A stretch of 48,121 nucleotides of DNA from Streptomyces sp. CoH27 (GTDB lineage: Bacteria > Actinomycetota > Actinomycetes > Streptomycetales > Streptomycetaceae), in assembly GCF_020181035.1 (NCBI RefSeq), contig NZ_JAIQYY010000025.1:85602-133722 (forward strand), written 5' to 3'. The position numbers and the translations under genes were made by a program. Positions 40,053-48,057 of this stretch are shown here, piece by piece. Positions within the stretch are counted from its first letter, which is position 1, and the number at the start of each line of letters is the position of its first letter. Under the pieces are notes generated by a model, which was not told the origin of the DNA, ran no database searches, and was given only the letters and a program-made list of their open reading frames with translations.

Positions 40053-42581
40053 CTACTCCTTCGCGGTGGCCACCGTCACCGCCCGCACCCGCAGCGCCGC
40101 CCGCCCCGGCACTGCACTGCCCACGAGCGCGAGGAGCCCGGCCACCCCGACGACGGTGACGTAGAACAGCGGTGTGACCGTGGGCGCGGCCCGGCCGGTC
40201 ATCCCCACGCTGAACGCGGTGAGCACGGCGAGGGCGATCCCGCTGCCGAGTGAGGTGGCGAGGAACAGCACGCTCAGCACCTCGGTGCGCAGCATGCGCA
40301 GCACCTGGCGGCGGGTGGCCCCGGCGAGGCGCAGCAGGGCGAACTCCCGGACACGTTCCGCCACCGACACGGCGAGCGTGTTGACGACGGCGATGGCGGT
40401 GAAGGCCAGCACGAGCCCCATGGCGAGGTAGTTGACCTCGGCGTTCGTCTGCTGCCGGTCGGCCTGGAGGGCATCCGCGGCGGCCGGAGAAAGAATGTCG
40501 AGTCCCGGGAACTCACGGAGTGTAGTCGCGAGTTGTGTCTGTGTACGGGTCGTGCTGACGAGGACGGAGGAGGCGAGCGGGTTGTCGACGTGCCGGGCGA
40601 GGAGGTCGTGGGCGAAGGTGAGGTCGCCGAAGCCCAGACCCCGGGCATAGACGGCGGCGACGGTGAGCGTGGCGGGCGTGCCGTCGCCGAGGGTGAGTTT
40701 CAGGGTGCTGCCGGGCTTCACGTGGTGCTGATCGGCGGCCAGTTCGCTGACGGCGACCGTGCCGGGGGCGAGCCGGTCGAGGGAGCCGGCGGTGACGTCC
40801 GGGTCCCAGGTGCGGGTCAGGCCGGCCGGGGTGACGCCCTGCGCCGGGTACTTGTCGAGGCCGATGCGGACGGTGGTGCGGACCACCTCGGTGACGGTGT
40901 CGTGCCCGGCGCGCAGCCGCTGGGCGGCCTCGTGGGGTACGCCGGGACCCCGCGCGGCGACGACCCAGTCGGCCCGGACGCCGTCCCGGACCTGGGCGCG
41001 GGCGGCGTCACCGAGGGTCGACTGGACGAACAGGACGGTGCAGGTCATACCGATGAGCAGGGTGAGGGGGGTGACGACGGAGGCCATGCGGGCGGCGTTG
41101 CCACGCAGGTTGGCGGTGGCGAGACGGCCGCCGTGACCGATGAGCCGGAGCGGGCCGGCGAGCAGCAGGGCGGCCGCCCTGACCAGGAGCGGGCCGAGCA
41201 GGGCGACGGAGGTGGACAGGACGACGACGGCGAGGAACGTGACGGGAGTCGAGGCGGGCTCGGTGCGCAGGGAGGTGAGGACGACGACAAGGACGGTTCC
41301 GCCGGTCAGGAGCAGCAGCCCGGCGGCGATCCGGCCCCACGCGGGACGGCTGGGCTCGGTCCTGGCCTCGGCCAGGGCCTCCGTCGGCCGGATCCGGGCG
41401 ATCCTGCGGGAGGCGATCCGGGCGGCTGCCCAGGCACCGAGCAGGGTGGCGGCGAGAGCGGCGAGCAGCGGGAAGACACTGACGGTGCGTTCCAGCGTGT
41501 CGGGTACGGCGCCCAGGGCGACGAACCTGGAGTACAGCACGCCACCGAGCGGCAGTCCGAGCAGTGCGCCCACGGTGCCCGCCGCTGCGCCGACGACCAG
41601 CGCCTCCCGGCCGAGCAGCGCGCGGATCTGCCCGGATGTGGCGGCGATGGCGCGGAGCAGGGCGAGTTCACGATGGCGCTGCTGCACGGTGAGCCCGAAG
41701 GTGCCGACGACCACGAGGACGGCCACCAGCAGCGAGGTGCCGCCCATGGCGCCGCCCATGCTGACCAACCGGGTGCGGGCGCTCGCCGCGTCCAGGAACT
41801 CGACGGGTCCCCGGGCGTCTCCGCCGGCGACCCGGGCGGTGGTGCCGTGCAGCGCGGCCGCCACGGCCTGCCGCACCCGTCCGGGGTCCGTGCCCTGGTC
41901 CGGCAGCACACCGAACGCGCTGACCTGCCCCGGATGCCCGGCCAGCCGCCGGGCCTCGGCGGCGGAGAAGAACAGGGACGTCTGGTGGCGTACGGCGGGT
42001 CTCGGGGCGGCGATACCGCTGATCCGGTAGCTGCGCGGGGCCTGCGTGGACTGCACGGTGAGCCGGTCACCGGGGTGCAGACCAGCCCGGGCGGCGAGGT
42101 AGCTGTCGATGACCAGATCGCCGTCGGAGCGTGGCGCGCTGCCCGTGGTCAGTCGGTACGGCGTCAGCGCGGCGGAGTCCCAGGCATGCCCGTAGGCGCT
42201 ACGGCCGCCGGTGCCGGACGGGGTCAACGGCTGGGCGAGGAAGGTCAGTTCGGGCACGACGCGGGCCACACCGGGGATCTGGGAGACGCGGGTGCGCAGC
42301 CCCTCCGAGAGCCAGGCCCGCTCGGCGATGGGCTTCGCCTTGTGCTTGACCTTGGTCTGGCCCTTCTTGTGCTTGACGGTGGTCTGGTGGACGTACTGGT
42401 CTCCGGAGACCACGAGGGGGGCTCCGGCGTAGCGTTCGGTGCGGATGGTGCCGCGCAGACCGGTGTCGAGGAGGGAGCCGCAGGCGGTGATCAGGGCGGC
42501 CGCGCACGTCAACGCGAGGAAGGCACCGAGAAAGCCCGCCTTCCGGGCCCGGACTGACTGGAGGGCGTAACGCAGCATCAT
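40053..42581 (-). CDS. FtsX/MacB-type ABC transporter permease, ATPase not adjacent
   Basis: Large permease of 842 residues with two FtsX units: a membrane segment at 15-35 (FLGAFLALTCAAALITACGSL), a long extracytoplasmic MacB-like region with a Lys-rich insert (HKKGQTKVKHKAKP), a first three-helix unit near residues 295-440, a central linker with two membrane spans, a second extracytoplasmic region and a last three-helix unit (LAMGLVLAFTAIAVVNTLAV to the end). These proteins work with a MacB/LolD-type ATPase, often in peptide-antibiotic resistance. None is beside it: recX lies upstream after 522 bp of repeats. ATGATG start at 42581/42578 with AGAG upstream. Confidence 0.88.
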   Translation of the reverse strand: MMLRYALQSVRARKAGFLGAFLALTCAAALITACGSLLDTGLRGTIRTERYAGAPLVVSGDQYVHQTTVKHKKGQTKVKHKAKPIAERAWLSEGLRTRVSQIPGVARVVPELTFLAQPLTPSGTGGRSAYGHAWDSAALTPYRLTTGSAPRSDGDLVIDSYLAARAGLHPGDRLTVQSTQAPRSYRISGIAAPRPAVRHQTSLFFSAAEARRLAGHPGQVSAFGVLPDQGTDPGRVRQAVAAALHGTTARVAGGDARGPVEFLDAASARTRLVSMGGAMGGTSLLVAVLVVVGTFGLTVQQRHRELALLRAIAATSGQIRALLGREALVVGAAAGTVGALLGLPLGGVLYSRFVALGAVPDTLERTVSVFPLLAALAATLLGAWAAARIASRRIARIRPTEALAEARTEPSRPAWGRIAAGLLLLTGGTVLVVVLTSLRTEPASTPVTFLAVVVLSTSVALLGPLLVRAAALLLAGPLRLIGHGGRLATANLRGNAARMASVVTPLTLLIGMTCTVLFVQSTLGDAARAQVRDGVRADWVVAARGPGVPHEAAQRLRAGHDTVTEVVRTTVRIGLDKYPAQGVTPAGLTRTWDPDVTAGSLDRLAPGTVAVSELAADQHHVKPGSTLKLTLGDGTPATLTVAAVYARGLGFGDLTFAHDLLARHVDNPLASSVLVSTTRTQTQLATTLREFPGLDILSPAAADALQADRQQTNAEVNYLAMGLVLAFTAIAVVNTLAVSVAERVREFALLRLAGATRRQVLRMLRTEVLSVLFLATSLGSGIALAVLTAFSVGMTGRAAPTVTPLFYVTVVGVAGLLALVGSAVPGRAALRVRAVTVATAKE

Positions 42582-43103
42582 CGGGGTGGGCTCTCTTCTG
42601 TTGTACGCGTCGGCGGTGTCGTGGCGACCGGCCTCGGCTGGTGCTGATGTGCCATGGCCTGGCGCACCTCCAGACTCGCCCCCAGGGCACCACCCGAACA
42701 CTGCGGCGACCCGGCATCTTCAACGGGGGCTAACCCCACCGCGAGCCACCCGAGATCCGACCTCACCACAAGCCACCCGAGGGCTGACCGCCGCGCGAGC
42801 GCTCGGAGAGCTGACCTCACCGCGAGCGTTCTGAGGGCCACCCCCACCCACGAGGCGGCCAGGAGCCGGCCCCACCGTCAGGCATCCGGACCGGCCTCAC
42901 CGCGAGCCACCCCAGGGCCAGGCACCGCCCGACAAGACGGAGCCGCGCCAGCCTCGCCACCAGCGATCGGGCCCGCCGCGAGACGCCGCCAGCAGACAGG
43001 GCTCGCCATCCCATCAGGCATTGAAGCGTCGTCCGCACCGCCAAGCGTCCAAGAACCGCCCCTGTCACGGGACATCCCAGTCTGAGCCCTCCTCCAGGGA
43101 GCC
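42582..43103. other. 522-bp gap with degenerate repeats
   Basis: Between the permease and recX no frame reads like a protein that I would defend. The first 150 bp hold the permease promoter; 42738-42845 is a four-copy 27-bp repeat, with another unit near 42897-42923. An ABC ATPase would be expected here and is absent. Confidence 0.6.
42738..42845. repeat. Four imperfect tandem 27-bp repeats
   Basis: Units 42738-42764, 42765-42791, 42792-42818 and 42819-42845, each with a core like ACCGCGAGCCACCCGAG followed by a GACCTC-like end. Another unit lies at about 42897-42923. Copies differ at several positions, so the array is old. Confidence 0.75.
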
Positions 43104-43910
43104 TCAGAAGTCCCCCTCCCCCAAGAAGTCGGTGTCCTCGCCCTCCTCTTCCAGGGCCTGGCGGACGACTCGGAGGGCCATGCCCTCGGGGTAGCCCTTG
43201 CGGGCGAGCATGCCGGCGAGGCGGCGGAGGCGCTTGTCGCGGTCGAGGCCGCGGGTGGCGCGCAGTTTGCGGGCGACCAGTTCACGGGCGGTCGACTCCT
43301 CCTGCTCGGAGTCGAGCCGGCCGACGGCCTCGTCGATCAGCCCCGAGTCGACCCCCTTGGTGCGCAGCTCCCGGGCGAGCGCGCGGCGGGCGAGCCCCCG
43401 GCCATGATGCCGGGACTCCACCCAGGCGTCGGCGAACGCGCCGTCGTCGATCAGCCCGACTTCCTCGAACCGCGACAGCACCTCCTCGGCCACGTCCTCG
43501 GGAATCTCCCGCTTGCGCAGGGCGTCGGCAAGTTGCTTGCGGGTGCGCGGGGTCCCGGTGAGCAGGCGCAGGCAGATCGCCCGTGCCCGCTCAGCCGGGT
43601 CCCCTGAAGACTCCCCCCGCTCGGCCCTCGACGAGGAAGGGGTGCCTTCGTCCTCCCCGGGCGCGTCCCCGAAACCGCGCCGCCGACGACCCCGGCCACC
43701 CCGGCGGGAGCCGTCGTCGCCCTCATGGCCACCACCACCGCTCCCACGGTGCTCACCAGGTCCGCCGTACCCGCCGTACCTCTCGCGGTCCTCGCCCGGG
43801 TGTCCGGCGGCACCGTCCAGGGCGGAGTCCGGACAGCCCCCGGTGCCCCTCCCCCGTCGGGCACCGGGGGTGGCGTACTCGTACTCGGCCCAGTCGGTTC
43901 GTCGTGTCAC
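43104..43910 (-). CDS. recX: Recombination regulatory protein RecX
   Basis: RecX binds the RecA filament and limits its activity. The 268-residue product has a long Gly/Arg/Glu-rich, probably disordered N-terminus (about 100 residues, RRGGRGRRRRGFGDAP) and a C-terminal RecX domain of three-helix repeats: ICLRLLTGTPRTRKQLADALRK, LIDDGAFADAWVESRHH and RLRRLAGMLARKGYPEGMALRVV. GTG at 43910 is 7 nt after the recA stop and forms a recA-recX operon. The frame open to 44183 is excluded because it runs into recA. Without a good ribosome site, translation probably depends on recA. Confidence 0.93.
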   Translation of the reverse strand: MTRRTDWAEYEYATPGARRGRGTGGCPDSALDGAAGHPGEDRERYGGYGGPGEHRGSGGGGHEGDDGSRRGGRGRRRRGFGDAPGEDEGTPSSSRAERGESSGDPAERARAICLRLLTGTPRTRKQLADALRKREIPEDVAEEVLSRFEEVGLIDDGAFADAWVESRHHGRGLARRALARELRTKGVDSGLIDEAVGRLDSEQEESTARELVARKLRATRGLDRDKRLRRLAGMLARKGYPEGMALRVVRQALEEEGEDTDFLGEGDF

Positions 43911-43917
43911 GGGTCGG

Positions 43918-45045
43918 TCAGCTCTTGGCTGCGGCGGCCTTGGGCTTGGTGGCCTTGGCGGCTGCCGGGGCGGACGCCGTCTTGGTGTCGTCCTCGGCCG
44001 CGGTGGTGACCGCCGCGTCCGCACCCGGCTCGGCGGCGGGCTCCTCCGGCCGGACACCGACGCCCAGCTTCTCCTTGATCTTCTTCTCGATCTCGTTGGC
44101 CAGGTCGGGGTTGTCCTTGAGGAAGTTGCGCGCGTTCTCCTTGCCCTGGCCGAGCTGGTCACCCTCATACGTGTACCAGGCACCGGCCTTGCGGACGAAG
44201 CCGTGCTCCACGCCCATGTCGATCAGACCGCCCTCGCGGCTGATGCCCTGGCCGTAGAGGATGTCGAACTCGGCCTGCTTGAAGGGCGGCGCGACCTTGT
44301 TCTTGACGACCTTGCAACGGGTGCGGTTGCCGACCGCCTCGGTGCCGTCCTTCAGTGTCTCGATGCGGCGGATGTCGATACGCACCGAGGCGTAGAACTT
44401 CAGCGCCCGGCCACCGGTCGTGGTCTCCGGGGAGCCGAACATCACGCCGATCTTCTCGCGGAGCTGGTTGATGAAGATCGCGGTGGTCTTGGACTGGTTG
44501 AGCGCGCTGGTGATCTTCCGCAGGGCCTGGCTCATCAGGCGGGCCTGCAGACCGACGTGGCTGTCGCCCATCTCGCCCTCGATCTCCGCGCGCGGGACGA
44601 GCGCGGCGACGGAGTCGATGACGATGAGGTCGAGGGCACCGGAGCGGACCAGCATGTCCACGATCTCCAGGGCCTGCTCGCCGTTGTCGGGCTGGGAGAG
44701 GATCAGGTTGTCGATGTCGACGCCGAGCTTCTTCGCGTACTCGGGGTCGAGAGCGTGCTCCGCGTCCACGAACGCGACCTGGCCGCCGGCCTTCTGGGCG
44801 TTGGCCACGGCGTGCAGGGTCAGGGTCGTCTTACCGGAGGACTCCGGTCCGTAGATCTCCACGACACGGCCGCGCGGCAGGCCACCGACGCCGAGGGCGA
44901 CGTCGAGCGCGGTCGAGCCGGTCGGGATGACCTCGATGGGCTCCTTCGCCCGCTCTCCCATGCGCATGACCGCGCCCTTGCCGAATTGCCGTTCAATCTG
45001 CGCGAGCGCGGCGTCGAGCGCCTTCTCGCGGTCGGTTCCTGCCAT
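43918..45045 (-). CDS. recA: Recombinase RecA
   Basis: Central recombinase and SOS co-protease, 375 residues. Walker A GPESSGKT (66-73), Walker B LIVIDSVAALVP, the L1 loop EGEMGDSHVGLQARLMSQAL, L2 INQLREKIGVMFGSPETTTGG and the polymerisation motif near the start (ALAQIERQFGKGAVMRM) are intact. The C-terminus is a Streptomyces-type Ala/Lys/Glu tail. ATG 45045 has GGTGGA upstream; the open frame to 45324 is the leader. Transcription starts about 155 nt upstream from a promoter with a LexA site. Confidence 0.98.
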   Translation of the reverse strand: MAGTDREKALDAALAQIERQFGKGAVMRMGERAKEPIEVIPTGSTALDVALGVGGLPRGRVVEIYGPESSGKTTLTLHAVANAQKAGGQVAFVDAEHALDPEYAKKLGVDIDNLILSQPDNGEQALEIVDMLVRSGALDLIVIDSVAALVPRAEIEGEMGDSHVGLQARLMSQALRKITSALNQSKTTAIFINQLREKIGVMFGSPETTTGGRALKFYASVRIDIRRIETLKDGTEAVGNRTRCKVVKNKVAPPFKQAEFDILYGQGISREGGLIDMGVEHGFVRKAGAWYTYEGDQLGQGKENARNFLKDNPDLANEIEKKIKEKLGVGVRPEEPAAEPGADAAVTTAAEDDTKTASAPAAAKATKPKAAAAKS

Positions 45046-45206
45046 GGGTTCCACCCGGTTTGCTTGAGTCGATCGCTTCACGTCAAAGACGCTAACCCCT
45101 GCCACTGACAATGCGCCCCGACGCAGGCCTGGCCTGTGGATAACCAGGGGACATCTCCCCTCAAAACGGGACGAAATCCACCACCTAGAGCCTCGCCTGA
45201 GCCTCC

Positions 45207-45236
45207 ATGAGAATGGATGTTCGATTTTCGTGTCAA
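45207..45236 (-). promoter_or_regulatory. recA promoter with embedded LexA (SOS) box
   Basis: On the minus strand TTGACA (45236-45231) is followed after 17-18 nt by TTCTCA/TCTCAT (45213-45207). The 12-bp word GAACATCCATTC (45222-45211) lies between them and matches the GAAC-N4-GTTC SOS box of Gram-positive LexA with one half-site changed. The same word is reported, as I recall it, in other Streptomyces recA promoters. Bound LexA would block RNA polymerase. Confidence 0.85.
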
Positions 45237-45329
45237 GCGAGCCACGCGACACCGGAAGCGAAGGTTCGGCGGCTCCAGCGGCCCGGAACACCGGCCGCAG
45301 CGCCCACCGCCCGCCTATCGTCACTCCGC

Positions 45330-46250
45330 ATGACCCGTACCGAGATCGAGATCACCGCGGAGTTCATCCGCGAGCTGCTCCGCGACCAGCACCCCGACCT
45401 GGCCGAGCTCCCGTTACGGCTCGGCGCACGGGGCTGGGACAACCAGCTGTGGCGGCTCGGTGACGAACTCGCCGTCCGGCTGCCCTGGGCGACCCGGTCC
45501 GCGGACGAGCTGTTGCTCAAGGAGTACGCCTGGCTCCCCGCCCTCGCACCGCACCTACCCCTGCCGGTCCCTGTCCCGCAGCGCCTCGGCGAGCCCTCCA
45601 CCCGCTTTCCGCGCCCCTGGATCGTCACCACCTGGGTGCCGGGCACGCCCGCCGACCGTGCCCCCGCCACGAGCGCCGCCAAGGCCGCCGACGCCCTGGC
45701 CGACTTCCTGACGGCCCTTCACCGGCCCGCCCCTGAGGCGGTGCCCGCCGGCCGGGGCCGTGGCGGGCCGCTGGCCGACTGGGCGGAGCACTTCGCCGAG
45801 CGCCTCGCCTCGGCCGGCGAGCTGGGGCTGGTCCCCGACCCCGACGGCGTCCGCGCGGTCTGGGAGGACGCCGTCGAGGCGCCCGGCTGGGCGGGCCCGG
45901 CCCTGTGGCTCCACGGGGACCTGCATCCGGCCAATGTCCTCACCGCGGACGGCTCCTTCTGCGGCGTGATCGATTTCGGTGACCTCTGCGCAGGCGATCC
46001 GGCGTGCGACCTCGCCGCCGCCTGGGTACTGCTGCCGGACGGCGCGGCCGACCGCTTCCACGCCGCCTACCGGCCCGCCCCGGACCCCGCGACCCTGCGC
46101 CGTGCCCGCGGCTGGGCGGTACTGCAGGCCCTCAGCGGCATCCTCATCGGAGAGGCCGGCATCCACGGCCGCCCGGGCGGAAAAGCCACCTGGGGCCCAC
46201 CTGCCCGGGCGGCACTGCGACGCCTCGTCAGTGACCGGAGTGGTCGATGA
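45330..46250 (+). CDS. Aminoglycoside phosphotransferase-family kinase with a TTA codon
   Basis: APH-fold small-molecule kinase, 306 residues. It has the Brenner catalytic loop LWLHGDLHPANVL, the metal-binding VIDFGDLCAGDPACDLAAAW, and an N-terminal nucleotide-binding lobe with GWDNQLWRLGDELAVRLP. The substrate is unknown; many such proteins phosphorylate sugars or antibiotics other than aminoglycosides. Codon 29 (45414-45416) is TTA, the codon read only by the bldA tRNA in Streptomyces, so translation may be tied to development. No ribosome site precedes the ATG, so the mRNA may be leaderless. Its 3' end overlaps the convergent small secreted protein gene by 23 bp. Confidence 0.88.
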   Translation: MTRTEIEITAEFIRELLRDQHPDLAELPLRLGARGWDNQLWRLGDELAVRLPWATRSADELLLKEYAWLPALAPHLPLPVPVPQRLGEPSTRFPRPWIVTTWVPGTPADRAPATSAAKAADALADFLTALHRPAPEAVPAGRGRGGPLADWAEHFAERLASAGELGLVPDPDGVRAVWEDAVEAPGWAGPALWLHGDLHPANVLTADGSFCGVIDFGDLCAGDPACDLAAAWVLLPDGAADRFHAAYRPAPDPATLRRARGWAVLQALSGILIGEAGIHGRPGGKATWGPPARAALRRLVSDRSGR

Positions 46251-46467
46251 CGTCACCGTTGGAGCAGTTGTTCTTGTGGCTCCCCGTCCAGTCAGCAAGT
46301 ACGGGGACGACGGCGAGCTCCTGAACACACACGTCGGCGGCGGTGAAGTTCCAATTGTTCGCGGCATTGACGCCGGAACCGAAGTTGCTGTCGTCGTCGG
46401 CGAAGGCGGGCGTGGCCAGGCCGATGGGGGCGAGCGCGACGGCGGCGATGCTGATGATCTTCTTCAT
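46228..46467 (-). CDS. Small secreted protein
   Basis: Function not recognised. From the ATG at 46467 a 79-residue precursor has a clear signal peptide MKKIISIAAVALAPIGLAT with cleavage after PAFA, leaving a mature peptide of about 50 residues that begins DDDSNFGSGVNAANNWNF and has two cysteines that could form a disulfide. The size and Asn/Gly composition resemble other small exported Streptomyces proteins, including chaplin-like ones, but the chaplin motif is not there. A GTG at 46488 would add seven residues before the signal peptide and is less likely. It is convergent with, and overlaps, the phosphotransferase gene. Confidence 0.78.
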   Translation of the reverse strand: MKKIISIAAVALAPIGLATPAFADDDSNFGSGVNAANNWNFTAADVCVQELAVVPVLADWTGSHKNNCSNGDVIDHSGH

Positions 46468-46625
46468 GCCCGGAAAACGATCACCCACGTCCCGGGATAC
46501 GCCCTGCTCGGCCGAGAGATCCGGCAGAGATCACGAACCGCACGGCCTGGCGAAGCAGTCACCCGATGGTGGGCCCGGCGACGATTACGCCCGTTCCTCG
46601 TACTGCGGGCCGCCATGCTCGGAGC

Positions 46626-46904
46626 ATGACACAGGGAGCGGGCCGCCGCGGCGGCCGGGACGAGCAGGCCGTGCTGCTGGTGGCGGGGGTGGCGGACCTG
46701 GCGGTGAGCACGCTGGGCTCGGCCCTGACGACCGTACGAGGGCTGCTGCGCCGCTCGGACACCGTGGAACTCGCGTCGGCCGCCGAACAGGATCTGGTGG
46801 CCCGCGGCCGGCTGGCCCTGGACCGGTACGCCACCGTGCCGCCGGCCCATCTGGAGATCCTCGCCCGGCACGCGCGCGTACGACGGGGTGCCGATGGCGG
46901 CTGA
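46626..46904 (+). CDS. Small helical protein overlapping the polyprenyl synthase gene
   Basis: Function not recognised. The ATG at 46626 gives a 92-residue product: a basic start (MTQGAGRRGGRDE), a hydrophobic stretch QAVLLVAGVADLAVSTLGSAL that might bind membrane, then a charged helical part ending HARVRRGADGG. The frame is open to 46566. It overlaps the polyprenyl synthase gene by 11-17 nt, so the two are translationally coupled. This suggests a partner or scaffold for the synthase, which is inference from coupling only. Confidence 0.6.
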   Translation: MTQGAGRRGGRDEQAVLLVAGVADLAVSTLGSALTTVRGLLRRSDTVELASAAEQDLVARGRLALDRYATVPPAHLEILARHARVRRGADGG

Positions 46905-47949
46905 ACGCTGGGACGCGGCCGTGTTCCGCGGCCGCGTCGACCAGGTGCTGCGCGGCTTCGTCGCCCAGGAGGCCGATCTGCTGGCCGAGGTCGATCCGGC
47001 CCTGCGCCCCGTGGTCGACCAGTTGGAGGCGGCGGTCGCGGACGGCAAACGGCTGCGGGCGGCGTTCTGCTATTGGGGCTGGCGCGCGGCCGGCCAGCCG
47101 GACAGCGACGCGCTGCTGCGGGCCGCGGCCTCCATGGAGCTTGTGCATGCCGCCGCGGTCGTCCACGACGACCTGATCGACGACAGCCCGCTGCGGCACG
47201 GCCGACCCACCGCCCATCTGGCGCTGCGCGGTGCCGTGGCCGGTCATCCACGTCCCGGCGCCGCGGCGCGGTCGCTGGCGATGCTGGTCGGGGATCTGCT
47301 GATGTCGCTGGCCGGGCAATTGTTCGCCACGTGCGGTCTGCCCGCCGCGTACATGGCCCGCGCCCGCCCGCTGTGGTCGCTGCTCGCCCGGGAGCTGATC
47401 GCGGGTGAGTGCCTGGAGATCCTGCACACGGGGGCCGTCCCGGACACCACGGCGTCACTGAAGGTGATCCGGTACAAGACCGCCAAGTACACCGTCGAGC
47501 ACCCCCTGTTGATCGGCGGCACCCTGGCCGGGGCGGGTGAACGGCTGCGCGCGGGCTACTCCGCGTACGGGCTGCCGCTCGGCGAGGCCTTCCAGCTGCG
47601 CGACGACCTGCTCGGCCTGTTCGGGGACCCGGAGCGCACCGGCAAGGCCGACAGCGACGACGTACGCGGGCATCGTCCCACCGCGCTGCTGGCGGAGACC
47701 TGGCGCATCGCAGGCACGGACGAGCGGGAGCGGCTGCGGACACTGCTGGGCCGGGGGGAGCCGGACCGGGCGGGCCTGGACGCCGTGCGGGAGGTGATGC
47801 ACCGGCTGGGGGCTCCGGAGCGCGTCGAAAACATGATCTCCGCGCGCGTGGCGGAGGCGCTCGACGCGCTGCACGGGCTGGACATCCCGGTGCCCGCCGC
47901 CGACGCCCTGGCCGGGCTGGCGCACGCGGCGACGGCCCGCCCGTTCTGA
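46888..47949 (+). CDS. Polyprenyl (geranylgeranyl-type) diphosphate synthase
   Basis: All-trans short-chain prenyl transferase that adds isopentenyl diphosphate to allylic diphosphates. The 353-residue product has the first Asp-rich motif in VVHDDLIDDSP, the second in LRDDLLGLFGDP, and KRLRAAFCYWGW with the substrate-binding Lys/Arg, plus KTAKYTVEHPLLIG. The residues just before the first motif (MELVHAAAVV) include no bulky aromatic, which usually favours C20 products. GTG at 46888 or ATG at 46894 starts the gene, within the preceding small ORF. The gene may be the first step of a terpenoid cluster lying beyond the right edge. Confidence 0.93.
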   Translation: MPMAAERWDAAVFRGRVDQVLRGFVAQEADLLAEVDPALRPVVDQLEAAVADGKRLRAAFCYWGWRAAGQPDSDALLRAAASMELVHAAAVVHDDLIDDSPLRHGRPTAHLALRGAVAGHPRPGAAARSLAMLVGDLLMSLAGQLFATCGLPAAYMARARPLWSLLARELIAGECLEILHTGAVPDTTASLKVIRYKTAKYTVEHPLLIGGTLAGAGERLRAGYSAYGLPLGEAFQLRDDLLGLFGDPERTGKADSDDVRGHRPTALLAETWRIAGTDERERLRTLLGRGEPDRAGLDAVREVMHRLGAPERVENMISARVAEALDALHGLDIPVPAADALAGLAHAATARPF

Positions 47950-48057
47950 CCCGCAGCACGCGCGCGCGTGCCCACGCGCACGACCCGATCCCTGCCGTCC
48001 CGGCCCCCGGCACCCTGATTCCCCGCCGCCCTGACTCCCTGATCAAGGAGCTTCCCA

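Noticed and set aside
40533..42557. 674-codon open frame on the plus strand
   Set aside because: Antisense of the FtsX-type permease; Gly/Glu/Asp-rich shadow.
45046..45324. Upstream extension of the recA frame
   Set aside because: It crosses the recA promoter and LexA box; the ATG at 45045 gives the standard RecA N-terminus.
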